DNA of 64,000 bases from Frankiaceae bacterium (GCA_030840645.1 JAVEEC010000012.1:42204-106203), one strand, 5' to 3'. Positions 9,522-18,881 are shown, counted from the stretch's first letter. Notes: a model not told the origin generated them from the sequence alone. Made by a program: numbers and translations.

Positions 9522-10936
9522 CCGCCGTCTGGTCGCGGACACCGTTGCGACTCAAGCTGGTCGCGACGCTGGTCGCGCTCGTCACCGCGGCGCTCGGCGT
9601 CGCGGGTTTCGCGACGGCGGCGGCGTTGCGCAGCTACCTGTTCCAGCGGGTCGACAGCCAGCTCGCCGGGACGGCCCACTTCTACGAGGAGGACCACGAC
9701 CGCGGCCCGGACCGCGGCGGTGGCGGCGGCCCGCCGTCGCAGTACTACCACCGGCTCACCGACAGCACCGGTGCTGTCGAGGAGGTGAGCCAGCTCGCGG
9801 CCGGCCAGGCCGGCCCGCGACTGCCCGCGATCTCGCCGGACGACGACCGGCTCCAACGCGCGTTCACCGTCGGCTCGACGGCGGGCGACGCCAAGTGGCG
9901 GGTGCTCGCCGTGTCGCGTCCCGGCGGTGGCGTCGCGACGGTCGCTCGTGACGTCACCGACGAGACGAACACCGTCAACCGGCTCGTCTCCGTCGAGGTC
10001 GTCATCGGGCTCACCGTCGTGCTGCTGCTCGGCGGCATCGGCTCCGTCCTCGTCCGCCGCAACCTGCGCCCGCTCGTCGAGGTCGAGACCACCGCCGCCG
10101 CGATCGCGGCCGGCGACCTGTCACGCCGGGTGCCCGAGAGCGACGAACGCACCGAGGTCGGCCGGCTCGCCGCCGCGCTGAACACCATGCTGCACCAGAT
10201 CGAGTCGGCGTTTCGCGTGCGCGAGGCGTCGGAGGTCGCGGCCAGGAAGTCCGAGGAACGGATGCGGCGGTTCGTCACCGACGCGAGTCACGAGCTGCGG
10301 ACGCCGTTGACGTCGATCCGCGGCTTCGCCGAGCTGTACCGGCAGGGCGCTGCCTCCTCGCCCGACGACCTGGCGCGGCTGATGCGGCGGATCGAGGACG
10401 AGGGCGCGCGGATGGGCCTGCTCGTCGACGACCTGCTGCTGCTCGCGCGGCTCGACCAGGAGCGGCCGCTCGCGCGCGACGTCGTGGACCTCGTACCCAT
10501 CGCCGTCGACGCCGTCCATGACGCGCGCGCTGTCGACCCGGCGCGGCCGGTGACGCTGGACGTGCCGGGCGGCGTGGCGTTCGTCGTCGTCGGCGATGAG
10601 TACCGGCTGCGCCAGGTGCTCGGCAACCTCGTCGGGAACGCGTTGAAGCACACGCCAGCGGGCACGCCGGTGCGCGTCGGGCTGTCGTTGCGCGACGGCG
10701 CGACGGCCGTTCTCGAGGTCGCCGACGAGGGGCCTGGCCTGGCCGGCGCGGACGCGGAACGCGTCTTCGAACGCTTCTACCGCGCGGACCCCTCGCGCGT
10801 CCGGACCGAGGGCGGCGCGGGCCTCGGGCTCGCGATCGTCGCCGCCCTCGCCGCCGCGCACGGCGGCAGCGTCGAGGTCGAGACGTCGCCGGGGGAGGGC
10901 GCGACGTTCCGCGTGGTGTTGCCGCTGGCGCCGTAG
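9518..10936 (+). CDS. Sensor histidine kinase (HAMP-HisKA-HATPase), PhoR-like partner
   Basis: GTG start overlaps RR stop; [39 protein letters not shown]. Confidence 0.9.
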   Translation: MTAVWSRTPLRLKLVATLVALVTAALGVAGFATAAALRSYLFQRVDSQLAGTAHFYEEDHDRGPDRGGGGGPPSQYYHRLTDSTGAVEEVSQLAAGQAGPRLPAISPDDDRLQRAFTVGSTAGDAKWRVLAVSRPGGGVATVARDVTDETNTVNRLVSVEVVIGLTVVLLLGGIGSVLVRRNLRPLVEVETTAAAIAAGDLSRRVPESDERTEVGRLAAALNTMLHQIESAFRVREASEVAARKSEERMRRFVTDASHELRTPLTSIRGFAELYRQGAASSPDDLARLMRRIEDEGARMGLLVDDLLLLARLDQERPLARDVVDLVPIAVDAVHDARAVDPARPVTLDVPGGVAFVVVGDEYRLRQVLGNLVGNALKHTPAGTPVRVGLSLRDGATAVLEVADEGPGLAGADAERVFERFYRADPSRVRTEGGAGLGLAIVAALAAAHGGSVEVETSPGEGATFRVVLPLAP

Positions 10937-10937
10937 C

Positions 10938-10974
10938 GGGTCGGTGTGCCGAGCAGAGCCCGGCACACCGACCC
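10938..10974. terminator. Hairpin terminator-like inverted repeat (13-bp perfect stem)
   Basis: GGGTCGGTGTGCC ... GGCACACCGACCC between convergent genes. Confidence 0.7.
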
Positions 10975-10980
10975 AACCGG

Positions 10981-11391
10981 CTAGCCGGAGACGCAGGCGC
11001 TGGCGACCGGATGCGAGTCGACCGTGAGCTGGCTCTCGGCCTCGACGCAGACCTGGATGCCCGCGACCGGGATCGTGCCGTTGCGCTCGTTGACGATCGT
11101 GACGACCGCGCCCGAGCTGGTTCGCTCGGTGTCGACGTACGTCGTGCCGTTCTTCGTCACCGTGCAGCGCACGCGGGTCCAGATCGCCGCCGGGGAGACG
11201 GCGACGGCGGAGACGTTCGTGGGGCCGTAGTCGGCGGTCCAGCGGTCGGCCACGATGGTGCAGGCCGCGGTGAGGCCGGCACCGCTGCGGGCGGTGACCG
11301 CGTAGACGATGCCGTTGCTGACCTGAGCCGAGGCGAACGCCGGGGTCGCGGTGGTGGCGGCGAGGGCCAGGGCGAGCAGGGTGCGCTTCAT
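10981..11391 (-). CDS. Small secreted protein, unknown function
   Basis: Signal peptide MKRTLLALALAATTATPAFASA; several Cys. Confidence 0.65.
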   Translation of the reverse strand: MKRTLLALALAATTATPAFASAQVSNGIVYAVTARSGAGLTAACTIVADRWTADYGPTNVSAVAVSPAAIWTRVRCTVTKNGTTYVDTERTSSGAVVTIVNERNGTIPVAGIQVCVEAESQLTVDSHPVASACVSG

Positions 11392-11427
11392 GCGGGGGGT
11401 CTCCCTGAGGGTGGGGGCAGGCTGTCC

Positions 11428-11454
11428 GCGGTCGCTTCGCCACGAAGCGACCGC
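11428..11454. terminator. Inverted repeat GCGGTCGCTTCG-CCA-CGAAGCGACCGC (12-bp perfect arms)
   Basis: Directly read; lies between the hsp20 stop and the next minus-strand gene. Confidence 0.6.
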
Positions 11455-11479
11455 AGACCTGCTCGCGCCCACCGGCACG

Positions 11480-12025
11480 TTAGCCCGACGTCGTCGTCGC
11501 CGCGCGCTCGCCCTGCCGCTGCTCGTCCGGGTAGGGCGTACCCTCCGGCAGCTCGGCGGCGTGACCGTTGCCGACGGGGATGCGTTGGCGCCTGCTGGTC
11601 GCGGTCTTCGGCAGCGTGAGCCGTACCACGCCGTCCTCGACGTCGGCCTGGCAGGACTTCGCGTCGACCTCACCCGGCAGCGTCACCCGGTAGTCGAACC
11701 GGCCGGAACGGCGGGCGCGGCGGCGCAGGATGCCGGTGCGCTCGCGCTCGCGAAGCTCGCCGACGATGCGCAGCTCGCGGCCCTGCACGTCGATCGTGAT
11801 GTCGTCGGCCTTCACGCCGGGCAGGTCGGCCTCGACGATGTAGGCGTCCTCGGTCTCCTCGATGTCGACCGGTAGCGACCAGTCGTCGACGATGATGCGC
11901 GCGACGTCCGGGAACGCGCTCGTCAGCAGCCGGCTCATGCCGTCGTACAGCACCTCGACGTCCTGGAACGGGTCTCGGCCCCGTGGCTGGCGCATCAGGG
12001 CGCCGCGGTTCTCGGATCGTGCCAT
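11480..12025 (-). CDS. Hsp20/alpha-crystallin family small heat shock protein
   Basis: ACD domain: WSLPVDIEETEDAYIVEADLPGVKADDITIDVQGRELRIVGE..FDYRVTLPGEVD..VRLTLPK. Confidence 0.9.
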   Translation of the reverse strand: MARSENRGALMRQPRGRDPFQDVEVLYDGMSRLLTSAFPDVARIIVDDWSLPVDIEETEDAYIVEADLPGVKADDITIDVQGRELRIVGELRERERTGILRRRARRSGRFDYRVTLPGEVDAKSCQADVEDGVVRLTLPKTATSRRQRIPVGNGHAAELPEGTPYPDEQRQGERAATTTSG

Positions 12026-12144
12026 GGCGTTCACTCCTCTGTTCGTCGCTCGTGACGGGCCACCGCTACCCCTGCGCCGCTGGGTGAATCGCTCTCCGGA
12101 GCGGGGGTAGTGGTGAGCCAGGTGGCGAGTGAGAGGAGCGGGCG

Positions 12145-12396
12145 ATGGCCCTGAGCACTGCGGAGAAGAACCGTCTGCCGGACAGCGCGTTCGCGTTCCC
12201 GAAGGAACGAAAGGAGCCGCTCGTCGACGCCGATCACGTCCGCAACGCGATCGCCCGCTTCGACCAGGTGGATGGCGTGACCGACGAGGAACGCGACGAG
12301 GCGTGGCGGCGGATCCGGCGCGCGGCGAAGAAGTTCGGCGTCCACGTGTCGGAGCGGGACTGGCGCGAGCTGTTCGAGGACGGCAAGCGCCGCTGA
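12145..12396 (+). CDS. DUF6582-like small protein
   Basis: LPDSAFAFPKERKEPLVDADHVRNAIARFDQV pattern. Confidence 0.65.
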   Translation: MALSTAEKNRLPDSAFAFPKERKEPLVDADHVRNAIARFDQVDGVTDEERDEAWRRIRRAAKKFGVHVSERDWRELFEDGKRR

Positions 12397-12433
12397 CCGT
12401 CTCGGGCCGCCGACCTGCGATCATGCGAGTCCT

Positions 12434-12520
12434 GGAGGGCTCGCCTAGTGGCCGATGGCGGCGGTCTTGAAAACCGCTACAGGTTCACCCCTGTCGAGGG
12501 TTCGAATCCCTCGCCCTCCG
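12434..12520 (+). tRNA. tRNA-Ser (TGA)
   Basis: GGAGGGC/GCCCTCC acceptor, TCTTGAAAA anticodon loop, variable arm, GGTTCGAATCC T-arm; CCA not encoded. Confidence 0.95.
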
Positions 12521-12662
12521 CTCTGACCTGCGGCTTTGCGTTCTTGGCTCGCTCGCAGGCGCCTCGACCGGGTTCCGCTTCCCGAGTCGTCTAGTCGGAT
12601 GCGAGAGAGCAGGTAATGACCGTTCTCCATACCGGACGCGGCCAGCGGCAGAAGCGGATGCC

Positions 12663-13223
12663 TCAGGTCAGTAGCGCTCGGATGTCGACGAGGGTCGTCT
12701 CCAGGCTGTCCGAGGCAATCCACTTCGCGTTTGGTCGAACGGCTCGAAGGGCTTGGATCGATGCGACCAAGCCTTCCGCGTCCGTCGGCCCAACGAGTGT
12801 GTTGTTGATTACGTGCTCCGGCCGCGTTGAGATCTCCGATCTTCGGGCGAGCCGGGTGGCCAGGGCGGGAGCGTCGAGCTCCATGATGACCTCAACGAAG
12901 GTCGCTCCCGAACGTGTGGCCAGGGCTTCGAGTTCCTCGATGAAGTCGGGGCGCGCGAGGTACTGCCCGAGCACCACGTCGGAGCCTTGGGATAGGAGTC
13001 GGGTGATCTCGGCGGCAGCCACGCGACGCGCCTCCAAACCCGCCTCTTGCGGATCGGTGGTCCAGCTCGGCAGTGCATGCTTGATCGCATCAAGGTCCAG
13101 CACTGACATGTGGGGAACCGACTGAGCGAGGGCGGCCGCAGCCGTGGACTTCCCGACGCCCGGAGCGCCGTTGAGAAGTACCAAGTGGCTCACAATCGGA
13201 CCGTACCCACACTCTCTCGGCAC
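12663..13223 (-). CDS. P-loop kinase/AAA_33-like NTPase
   Basis: LLNGAPGVGKSTAAAALA Walker A; kinase-like RLARRSEISTRPEHV. Confidence 0.7.
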   Translation of the reverse strand: MPRECGYGPIVSHLVLLNGAPGVGKSTAAAALAQSVPHMSVLDLDAIKHALPSWTTDPQEAGLEARRVAAAEITRLLSQGSDVVLGQYLARPDFIEELEALATRSGATFVEVIMELDAPALATRLARRSEISTRPEHVINNTLVGPTDAEGLVASIQALRAVRPNAKWIASDSLETTLVDIRALLT

Positions 13224-13427
13224 GTCTGCAACTCAGTACGCCCCCGCCCAGTCCGCGGCAGATCCGGGCGTCTCGGCGACCCGGCCGCAGGTCCTGTGCC
13301 CGATACAGGGCATCGTGCAGCTCGTCGCCGATGCCCTGGGGTCGCTCTTGTCGAGGTCCGCGGAAGCGCGGAGCAGCCGTTCGAACTTGGGACTGCAATC
13401 ACGTCGGACATGCTGCAAACCGTCGCG

Positions 13428-14111
13428 CTACACGGTACGGAGCGCCACCGGGAACGGGGTCGCGGTCTGCCCGAGCACGCCTTCGATCGTCGGCCCCTCG
13501 TCCGTGCACGCGCCGATGCAGACGCGGCTCTCGATGCCGAGGGCCTTTCCGGTCGGGATGTGCACGAGCGGGCCGCCGGAGTCACCGAAGTCCATGGCCC
13601 CGGCGAACCGCCACACCGTGGCGGTGTCGGAGACGAGGACTCCCTTGCGCTGCTCCTGCGTCGGCTTGGTGAAGCTGAACGACGTGCCGTACCCCGACTG
13701 CTGGATCTGGTCACCCGCCGTGGTCTGCGTCGAGACGGTCGAGCCGGTCGGGTACTGCGGCCACCCCTTAACCGCGGGGCTGACCGCGAACCCGGCCCGG
13801 ACCTGGATGAACGCGAAGTCCGTCCCCGTGCTCGCCGCGTTGCCGATGTATGCGACGTCGCCGAACGCCTGGTTGGCGCCGTTGAAGACGTCCTGGCCGA
13901 TCGAGCTGACGCAGTGCGCGGCGGTCGCGAAGTAGACCTTGCCCGCGTTGGCCCCGATGCCGTCGAAGAGGAAGTTCAGCGTGCAGCCGCCGGTGCTGGT
14001 GGAGATGACGTCGCCGGGCTGCATGACGCCGCCGGCTGCGTGCGCGGGCGCTGGCAGCAACGGCAGTACGCCGCCGACGAGCGCCGCGACGAGAGCGAGC
14101 CTGGCCCGCAT
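13428..14111 (-). CDS. Secreted S1-family (trypsin-like) protease, copy 2 of tandem pair
   Basis: Signal peptide; TAAHCV, DFAFI, GDSGGPLVHIPTGKALGI. Confidence 0.85.
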   Translation of the reverse strand: MRARLALVAALVGGVLPLLPAPAHAAGGVMQPGDVISTSTGGCTLNFLFDGIGANAGKVYFATAAHCVSSIGQDVFNGANQAFGDVAYIGNAASTGTDFAFIQVRAGFAVSPAVKGWPQYPTGSTVSTQTTAGDQIQQSGYGTSFSFTKPTQEQRKGVLVSDTATVWRFAGAMDFGDSGGPLVHIPTGKALGIESRVCIGACTDEGPTIEGVLGQTATPFPVALRTV

Positions 14112-14797
14112 CAGACGGTCCGCAGGGTCACGGTGAAGCCGCGGCCGGCGGCCAGCGCCAGCAGGCCCTGGACGGTCGGGCCGGTCTCCGTGCACGCGCC
14201 GGTGCAGAGTCGGCTGACGATGCCGAGGGCCTTGCCCGTCGCGACGTGCACGAGCGGGCCGCCGGAGTCACCGAAGTCGATCGGGCCCGCGACGTTGTGC
14301 GTCGAGGCGTTGTCGCTCGTGAGGACCGCTTCGCGGTTCTCCTCGGTGAGGGTGCTGAAGTCGAAGCCCAGGCCGTAGCCGGAGATCTGGACCAGGTCGC
14401 CCGCGGCCGTCTCGGTCGAGGTCGTGACGCCGGTCGGCATGTTCGGGTGGCCCTTCACGGCTGCGCGGACCCGGCTCACGTGCGCGGCGCGGACCTCGAT
14501 GAACGCGTAGTCGGGCGCAGTGGCGTTGGCGTCGCCGATCAGGGCGACGTCACCCCAGACGACGCCGTTGACGTCGGCGACGTCCTGGCCGACCGAGGTG
14601 ACGCAGTGCGCGGCGGTACCGAGGTACACCTTCCCGGCCAGCGAGCCGGTGCCGTCGTAAACGAAGTTGGTGGTGCAGGCGGCGTTGCCCGCCACCATGT
14701 AGTCGCCGGGCTGGAGGAACCCGTTCGCCGCTGAGGCGGGGGTGCCGGGAATCACGACGGCGGCGGTCACGGCGAGGGTCGCCAGTACGAGCTTCAC
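14111..14797 (-). CDS. Secreted S1-family (trypsin-like) protease, copy 1 of tandem pair
   Basis: GTG start inferred; TAAHCV, DYAFIEV, FGDSGGPLVHVATGKALGI; TGATG coupling to next gene. Confidence 0.85.
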   Translation of the reverse strand: MKLVLATLAVTAAVVIPGTPASAANGFLQPGDYMVAGNAACTTNFVYDGTGSLAGKVYLGTAAHCVTSVGQDVADVNGVVWGDVALIGDANATAPDYAFIEVRAAHVSRVRAAVKGHPNMPTGVTTSTETAAGDLVQISGYGLGFDFSTLTEENREAVLTSDNASTHNVAGPIDFGDSGGPLVHVATGKALGIVSRLCTGACTETGPTVQGLLALAAGRGFTVTLRTV

Positions 14798-14868
14798 GAG
14801 GTTCTCCTGGGTGTCGGGGCTGCCCAGAACGACGCGGCTCGGCCGCAATCCTCGCGCGTGCAGGCGGG

Positions 14869-15345
14869 CTAGTCCTGGCGGCGGCGGCCCAGCAGCTCGC
14901 GGACGTCGGTGTTCAGCAGCTCGGTCAGAGAACGCTGCTTCGGCATCGCGGCGAACGGGTCCGGCCGCGGCGGCGGGGTCATCTCGTCGCGGGGGCAGTT
15001 CTCGAGTGTGAGCCCGGCGTAGCCGAGGGCGTCGTTGCAGATCTTGTCGGTCGTCCAGCCCTGGAGCCGGCCGGCGGCGGTCAGCGTCGCCTTGTAGACG
15101 GTGATCTCGTTGCGCCGCGGGCGGTCGTACACGACGGCGATCGAGCCGACCAGCTCGGCGCTGCCGCGGCTGCCGGACGGGCCGTCCCACGGGCGGTCGT
15201 AGCGCTGCCAGACGCCCGGCGTCGCGTTCCAGAGACCGCGGCGCGACACGTCGAGCTGTTCCAGCGCCGCCACGATCCGGGTCGCCGCCTCGATCGGCAG
15301 CACGGCCGCGGGCCGGATGCTCGCTTCGTGCAGCTGGACGCTCAC
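14869..15345 (-). CDS. Hypothetical protein
   Basis: Open frame in operon orientation, GTG start. Confidence 0.5.
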   Translation of the reverse strand: MSVQLHEASIRPAAVLPIEAATRIVAALEQLDVSRRGLWNATPGVWQRYDRPWDGPSGSRGSAELVGSIAVVYDRPRRNEITVYKATLTAAGRLQGWTTDKICNDALGYAGLTLENCPRDEMTPPPRPDPFAAMPKQRSLTELLNTDVRELLGRRRQD

Positions 15346-15439
15346 TGGTGCTCCATTCGGTCGCCGCGGCCGGTCAGGGGTCTAGTGATCGGCCGTACGG
15401 ACGTACCGTCTGTTGCACCGAATGGGTGACAGCGGCTGC

Positions 15440-15979
15440 TCAGATGCCCGCCTGCGGGTTGCCCGGCGGCTGGGCGCCCGCGTCGCGCTCCTTGATGCGG
15501 GTCACGGCGCTCTCGACCGGCTCGGGGTCGCCCCAGTACGGGACGCGCTCCAGGTCGCGGACCCAGACCGACGCCTCGAGGGCCGCTCCGTTGACCGGGT
15601 CGTCGAAGTAGATCGAGTAGATGATCGTGTGGTCGATGACCGGCGTGACGTCGTACCCGTGCTCGACCAGCCGGGCCCGCAGCGCCAGGAGGTCCTCGAC
15701 CGTGGGGACGTTGAACGACACGTGGTCGAACTCCCGCCCCGGCGCCGGGACGCCCGCGGGTTTCTTCTCGCCCGTGTCGATGCCAGGCCACTCGAAGAAG
15801 GCGAGCGTGTTCGCGTCGCCGATCCGGAAGAAGTAGTGGCGGTAGGGGTAGGGCTCGTTCGGGTCGCCGTTGCCCAGCGTGGCGACCAGTTCCATGCCGA
15901 GCACGTCGTTGTAGAAGCGCACGGTCGCGTCCATGTCGGGCGTGACCATGGCGAGATGGTTGATGCCTGACCAGCGCAT
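15440..15979 (-). CDS. VOC/glyoxalase family protein
   Basis: GINHLAMVTPDMDATVRFYNDVLGMELV..FDHVSFNVP. Confidence 0.88.
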   Translation of the reverse strand: MRWSGINHLAMVTPDMDATVRFYNDVLGMELVATLGNGDPNEPYPYRHYFFRIGDANTLAFFEWPGIDTGEKKPAGVPAPGREFDHVSFNVPTVEDLLALRARLVEHGYDVTPVIDHTIIYSIYFDDPVNGAALEASVWVRDLERVPYWGDPEPVESAVTRIKERDAGAQPPGNPQAGI

Positions 15980-16076
15980 GGCGCGTACCTCCTGTGCGGG
16001 CGTCGGATCTGACGCTACGCCGCCGCGGGGCCGCGTGACCTATCATCTGGCGCTGCGGCCGGGCGACCGGGCGCGA

Positions 16077-16166
16077 GGAGGCTTCGCCTAGTCCGGTCTA
16101 TGGCGCCGCACTGCTAATGCGGTTTGGGGTAACCCCCCATCCCGGGTTCAAATCCCGGAGCCTCCG
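16077..16166 (+). tRNA. tRNA-Ser (GCT)
   Basis: GGAGGCT/AGCCTCC acceptor; ACTGCTAAT anticodon loop; long variable arm; GGTTCAAATCC. Confidence 0.95.
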
Positions 16167-16232
16167 CTCTGACCTGCTACGTCGCGGACGGCGCGGCTAG
16201 TGCTCTGACGTCCCAAGGGGCGCTCGATGACG

Positions 16233-16267
16233 CCCACAGATCGTTGTCAGTGACAACGATCTGTGGG
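16233..16267. promoter_or_regulatory. Perfect 35-bp palindrome (17-bp arms, 1-nt centre), candidate MarR operator
   Basis: CCCACAGATCGTTGTCA-G-TGACAACGATCTGTGGG, 11 bp before the ATG of the MarR-GNAT gene. Confidence 0.75.
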
Positions 16268-16278
16268 ACCGTCGCGCG

Positions 16279-17193
16279 ATGGACCTCGCCGACCAGGTAC
16301 GCGCGTTCAACCGCTTCTATACGAGCGCCATCGGCGTGCTGGCCCCGGACTACCTGAACACGCGGTGGACGGTCACCGAGGCGCGCGTCCTCTTCGAGGT
16401 CGCGACGCGCAGGGAGACGACGGTGGTCGAGCTGCGCAGGTCACTGCGCCTCGACCGCGGGCACCTGAGCCGCGTCCTCGCCAGGCTCGAGAACGCGGGC
16501 GTCGTCGCACGCGAGCGCGACCCCCGTGACGCGCGGCGCCAGGTCGTGCGCGCGACCGGGGCGGGACGACGCGCGTTCGCGGTGCTCGACCGCAGGTCGG
16601 CGAACGCGGTCGCGGCGCTGCTCGCAGAGCACAGCCGGCCGGAGCAGGAGGCGCTGCTCGCGGCGATGGGAACGATCCGGCGCGTCCTCGGCGAGGCCCG
16701 CGATCAGCCGCTGACGCTCGCCGCGCCGGGGCCCGGTGACTACGGCTGGGTCGTCGAACGCCACGGCGCGGTGTACGCCGCGGAGTACGGCTGGGACGCG
16801 TCGTTCGAGGCGCTGGTCGCGCGCATCGTCGCGGACTACCTGGCCGACCACGACGCTGAACGCGAGGCTGTCTGGATCGCGCACGCCGGTGCGGAGCGGG
16901 TCGGCTCGGTGTTCTGCGTCCGCAAGGACGACCGCACGGCGCAGCTGCGGTTGCTGCTGGTCGAGCCGCACGCGCGCGGGCTCGGCGCGGGTTCGGCGCT
17001 CGTCGCGGCGTGCGTCGCGTTCGCCCGCGACCGGGGCTACGAGCGCCTCGTCCTCTGGACGAACGACGTGCTGACCGGCGCGCGGCGCGTGTACGAGCGC
17101 GCCGGCTTCGCGCTCGCCGGCGAGGAGCGGCACGAGAGCTTCGGCGCCTCCCTCGTCGGGCAGCACTGGACGCTCGACCTCACGACGCCGTGA
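16279..17193 (+). CDS. MarR-family wHTH fused to GNAT acetyltransferase
   Basis: N-terminal MarR wHTH (LDRGHLSRVLARLENAGVVARERDPRDARRQVV); C-terminal GNAT (LLLVEPHARGLGAGSALVAACVAFARDRGYERLVLWTND). Confidence 0.88.
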   Translation: MDLADQVRAFNRFYTSAIGVLAPDYLNTRWTVTEARVLFEVATRRETTVVELRRSLRLDRGHLSRVLARLENAGVVARERDPRDARRQVVRATGAGRRAFAVLDRRSANAVAALLAEHSRPEQEALLAAMGTIRRVLGEARDQPLTLAAPGPGDYGWVVERHGAVYAAEYGWDASFEALVARIVADYLADHDAEREAVWIAHAGAERVGSVFCVRKDDRTAQLRLLLVEPHARGLGAGSALVAACVAFARDRGYERLVLWTNDVLTGARRVYERAGFALAGEERHESFGASLVGQHWTLDLTTP

Positions 17194-17219
17194 TCCCTTC
17201 GCGAACGGCCCACGGCCCG

Positions 17220-18779
17220 TCAGTCGACGACGGCCGACGCAACGCCGACGACGCCGAGCTGCATCGCTCGCATCGCCGCGGCGGCACGGCTGGAGACCCC
17301 CAGCTTCGTGTAGATGTGCTCGACGTGGCTGCCCACGGTCTTCGGGCTGATCCCGAGTCGGCGGGCGATCACCTTGTTCGGCAGCCCCTGCGTCAGCAGC
17401 CCGAGCACGTCCGCCTCCCGCGCGGTGAGGCCGCCGGGCCCGCTACTGCGCGGCCGGCTCGCCGCGTGGCCGGCGGCGGTGAGAACGGCCTCCACGGCGG
17501 TCCGGTCCAGCCGGCCGCCGTCGGCGTCCCGCCGCAGCTCGCGGGCGGCGTCGTCGGGGGTGAACGCGTCCCGGTGCGGTCGCGGCTGGGTCATGGCGTG
17601 GTACGCGTCCGCCGCGGCCAGCACCCGGGCGGGCGTCGACAGCAACGCCCCGGTCATGCCGCGGTGGTAACCCGACGAGTCCATCCGCTCGTGGTGCGAC
17701 GCCGCGAGCAGCCCGATCCGGTGTAGCGGCTCGGGGCGGCTGAAGATGCGCTCGACGTAGTACGTGTGCATGCGCATCCGCTCGTGCTCGCTGGTGCTGA
17801 GCGGCCCCGGCTTGTCCCACACGGTGCCGGGAACGCCGAACCGGCCGACGTCGTGCACGAGCGCCGCGCGCCGGGCGAGGGTCGCGTCGGCGTCCGACAG
17901 CCCCACCAGAGGAGCCGCGTCGGCGACGAGCGCCGCGGTGCCGCGGCCGTGCCCCGCAAAGTACGCGCAGCGCATGTCGCAGAAGTCGGCGATCGCCGCG
18001 AGCGCGTGGTCGAGCTGCTCGTCGGTGAGCCGGGGCCGGGTAACGGGCTCGGCGTCGAGTACGTGGTCAACGGTGTCCTCGCCGATGTCGGCGAACAGTG
18101 ACTCAGCGTCGGACGTCACGGCGGCCGCGACCTCGGGGTCGAAGTGGGTGCCGCTACGGGAGCGCACCATTGCGGCGGCCGCGTCGACCCCGGCGGTGCG
18201 CTGGAACACCTCGCACGCCTCCGCGACATGCGAGATGCGCGCCGACAGCGCGAGCCCGGCCCCGGCGAGGCCGGGCACGCCCTTGCCGTCCCACCGCGCG
18301 TACGACTGCTGGATGCCGCTGCGCACGTCGGCGCTCAGCCCGAGCCGGTCCGCCAGCTCGCCCGCCGCCTCGCAGTGCAGGGCCATCAGCTCGACGAGGC
18401 CGCGCCCGCCGGTCGCCATGAAGCCCGCGGCCTGGCGCGCGCGGTGCAGCGCCGAGCCACCCGAGCCGGCGCGGCGCAGCATGAAGACCATCGCGGGGAA
18501 GCCGGTCAGGTCGAGCTCCACGGCGTTGGCGCGGAAGTCGATGTCGTCGCCGAACATCGCCGCGGCCTCGTTGCCGTAGACGGGACACCCGACATAGGTG
18601 AGGACGCTGACGTCGTACAACGTCGCGATCTGCGCGTCGTCGAGGCCGAGGCGCTCGCCGAGCCGCATGCCGATGCGCGCCGCGCGCAGCATGTGCTCGG
18701 CCGGCTGGCCGAAGCCGAGGTCGGTCGCCAGCGACAGCGAGACGAGCAGTTCCGTCAGGCGCACCCCGGTATCCGCCAC
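17220..18779 (-). CDS. HD/HD-GYP-like phosphohydrolase domain with C-terminal LuxR HTH
   Basis: HDVGRFGVP..MHTYYVERIF..ASHHERMDSSGYHRG..ARVLAAADAYHAMTQPRPHR; LTAREADVLGLLTQGLPNKVIARRLGISPKTVGSHVEHIYTKLGVSSRAAAAM. Confidence 0.85.
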   Translation of the reverse strand: MADTGVRLTELLVSLSLATDLGFGQPAEHMLRAARIGMRLGERLGLDDAQIATLYDVSVLTYVGCPVYGNEAAAMFGDDIDFRANAVELDLTGFPAMVFMLRRAGSGGSALHRARQAAGFMATGGRGLVELMALHCEAAGELADRLGLSADVRSGIQQSYARWDGKGVPGLAGAGLALSARISHVAEACEVFQRTAGVDAAAAMVRSRSGTHFDPEVAAAVTSDAESLFADIGEDTVDHVLDAEPVTRPRLTDEQLDHALAAIADFCDMRCAYFAGHGRGTAALVADAAPLVGLSDADATLARRAALVHDVGRFGVPGTVWDKPGPLSTSEHERMRMHTYYVERIFSRPEPLHRIGLLAASHHERMDSSGYHRGMTGALLSTPARVLAAADAYHAMTQPRPHRDAFTPDDAARELRRDADGGRLDRTAVEAVLTAAGHAASRPRSSGPGGLTAREADVLGLLTQGLPNKVIARRLGISPKTVGSHVEHIYTKLGVSSRAAAAMRAMQLGVVGVASAVVD

Positions 18780-18881
18780 GCGCGGATCGTAGCCCCGGCT
18801 CTCGCATCGGGTGAACGCCGCATGACGGCGCGTACGGAGCCGACCCAGACTGCCCGCAGACCCCGAACGAGGAGGCAGGAC

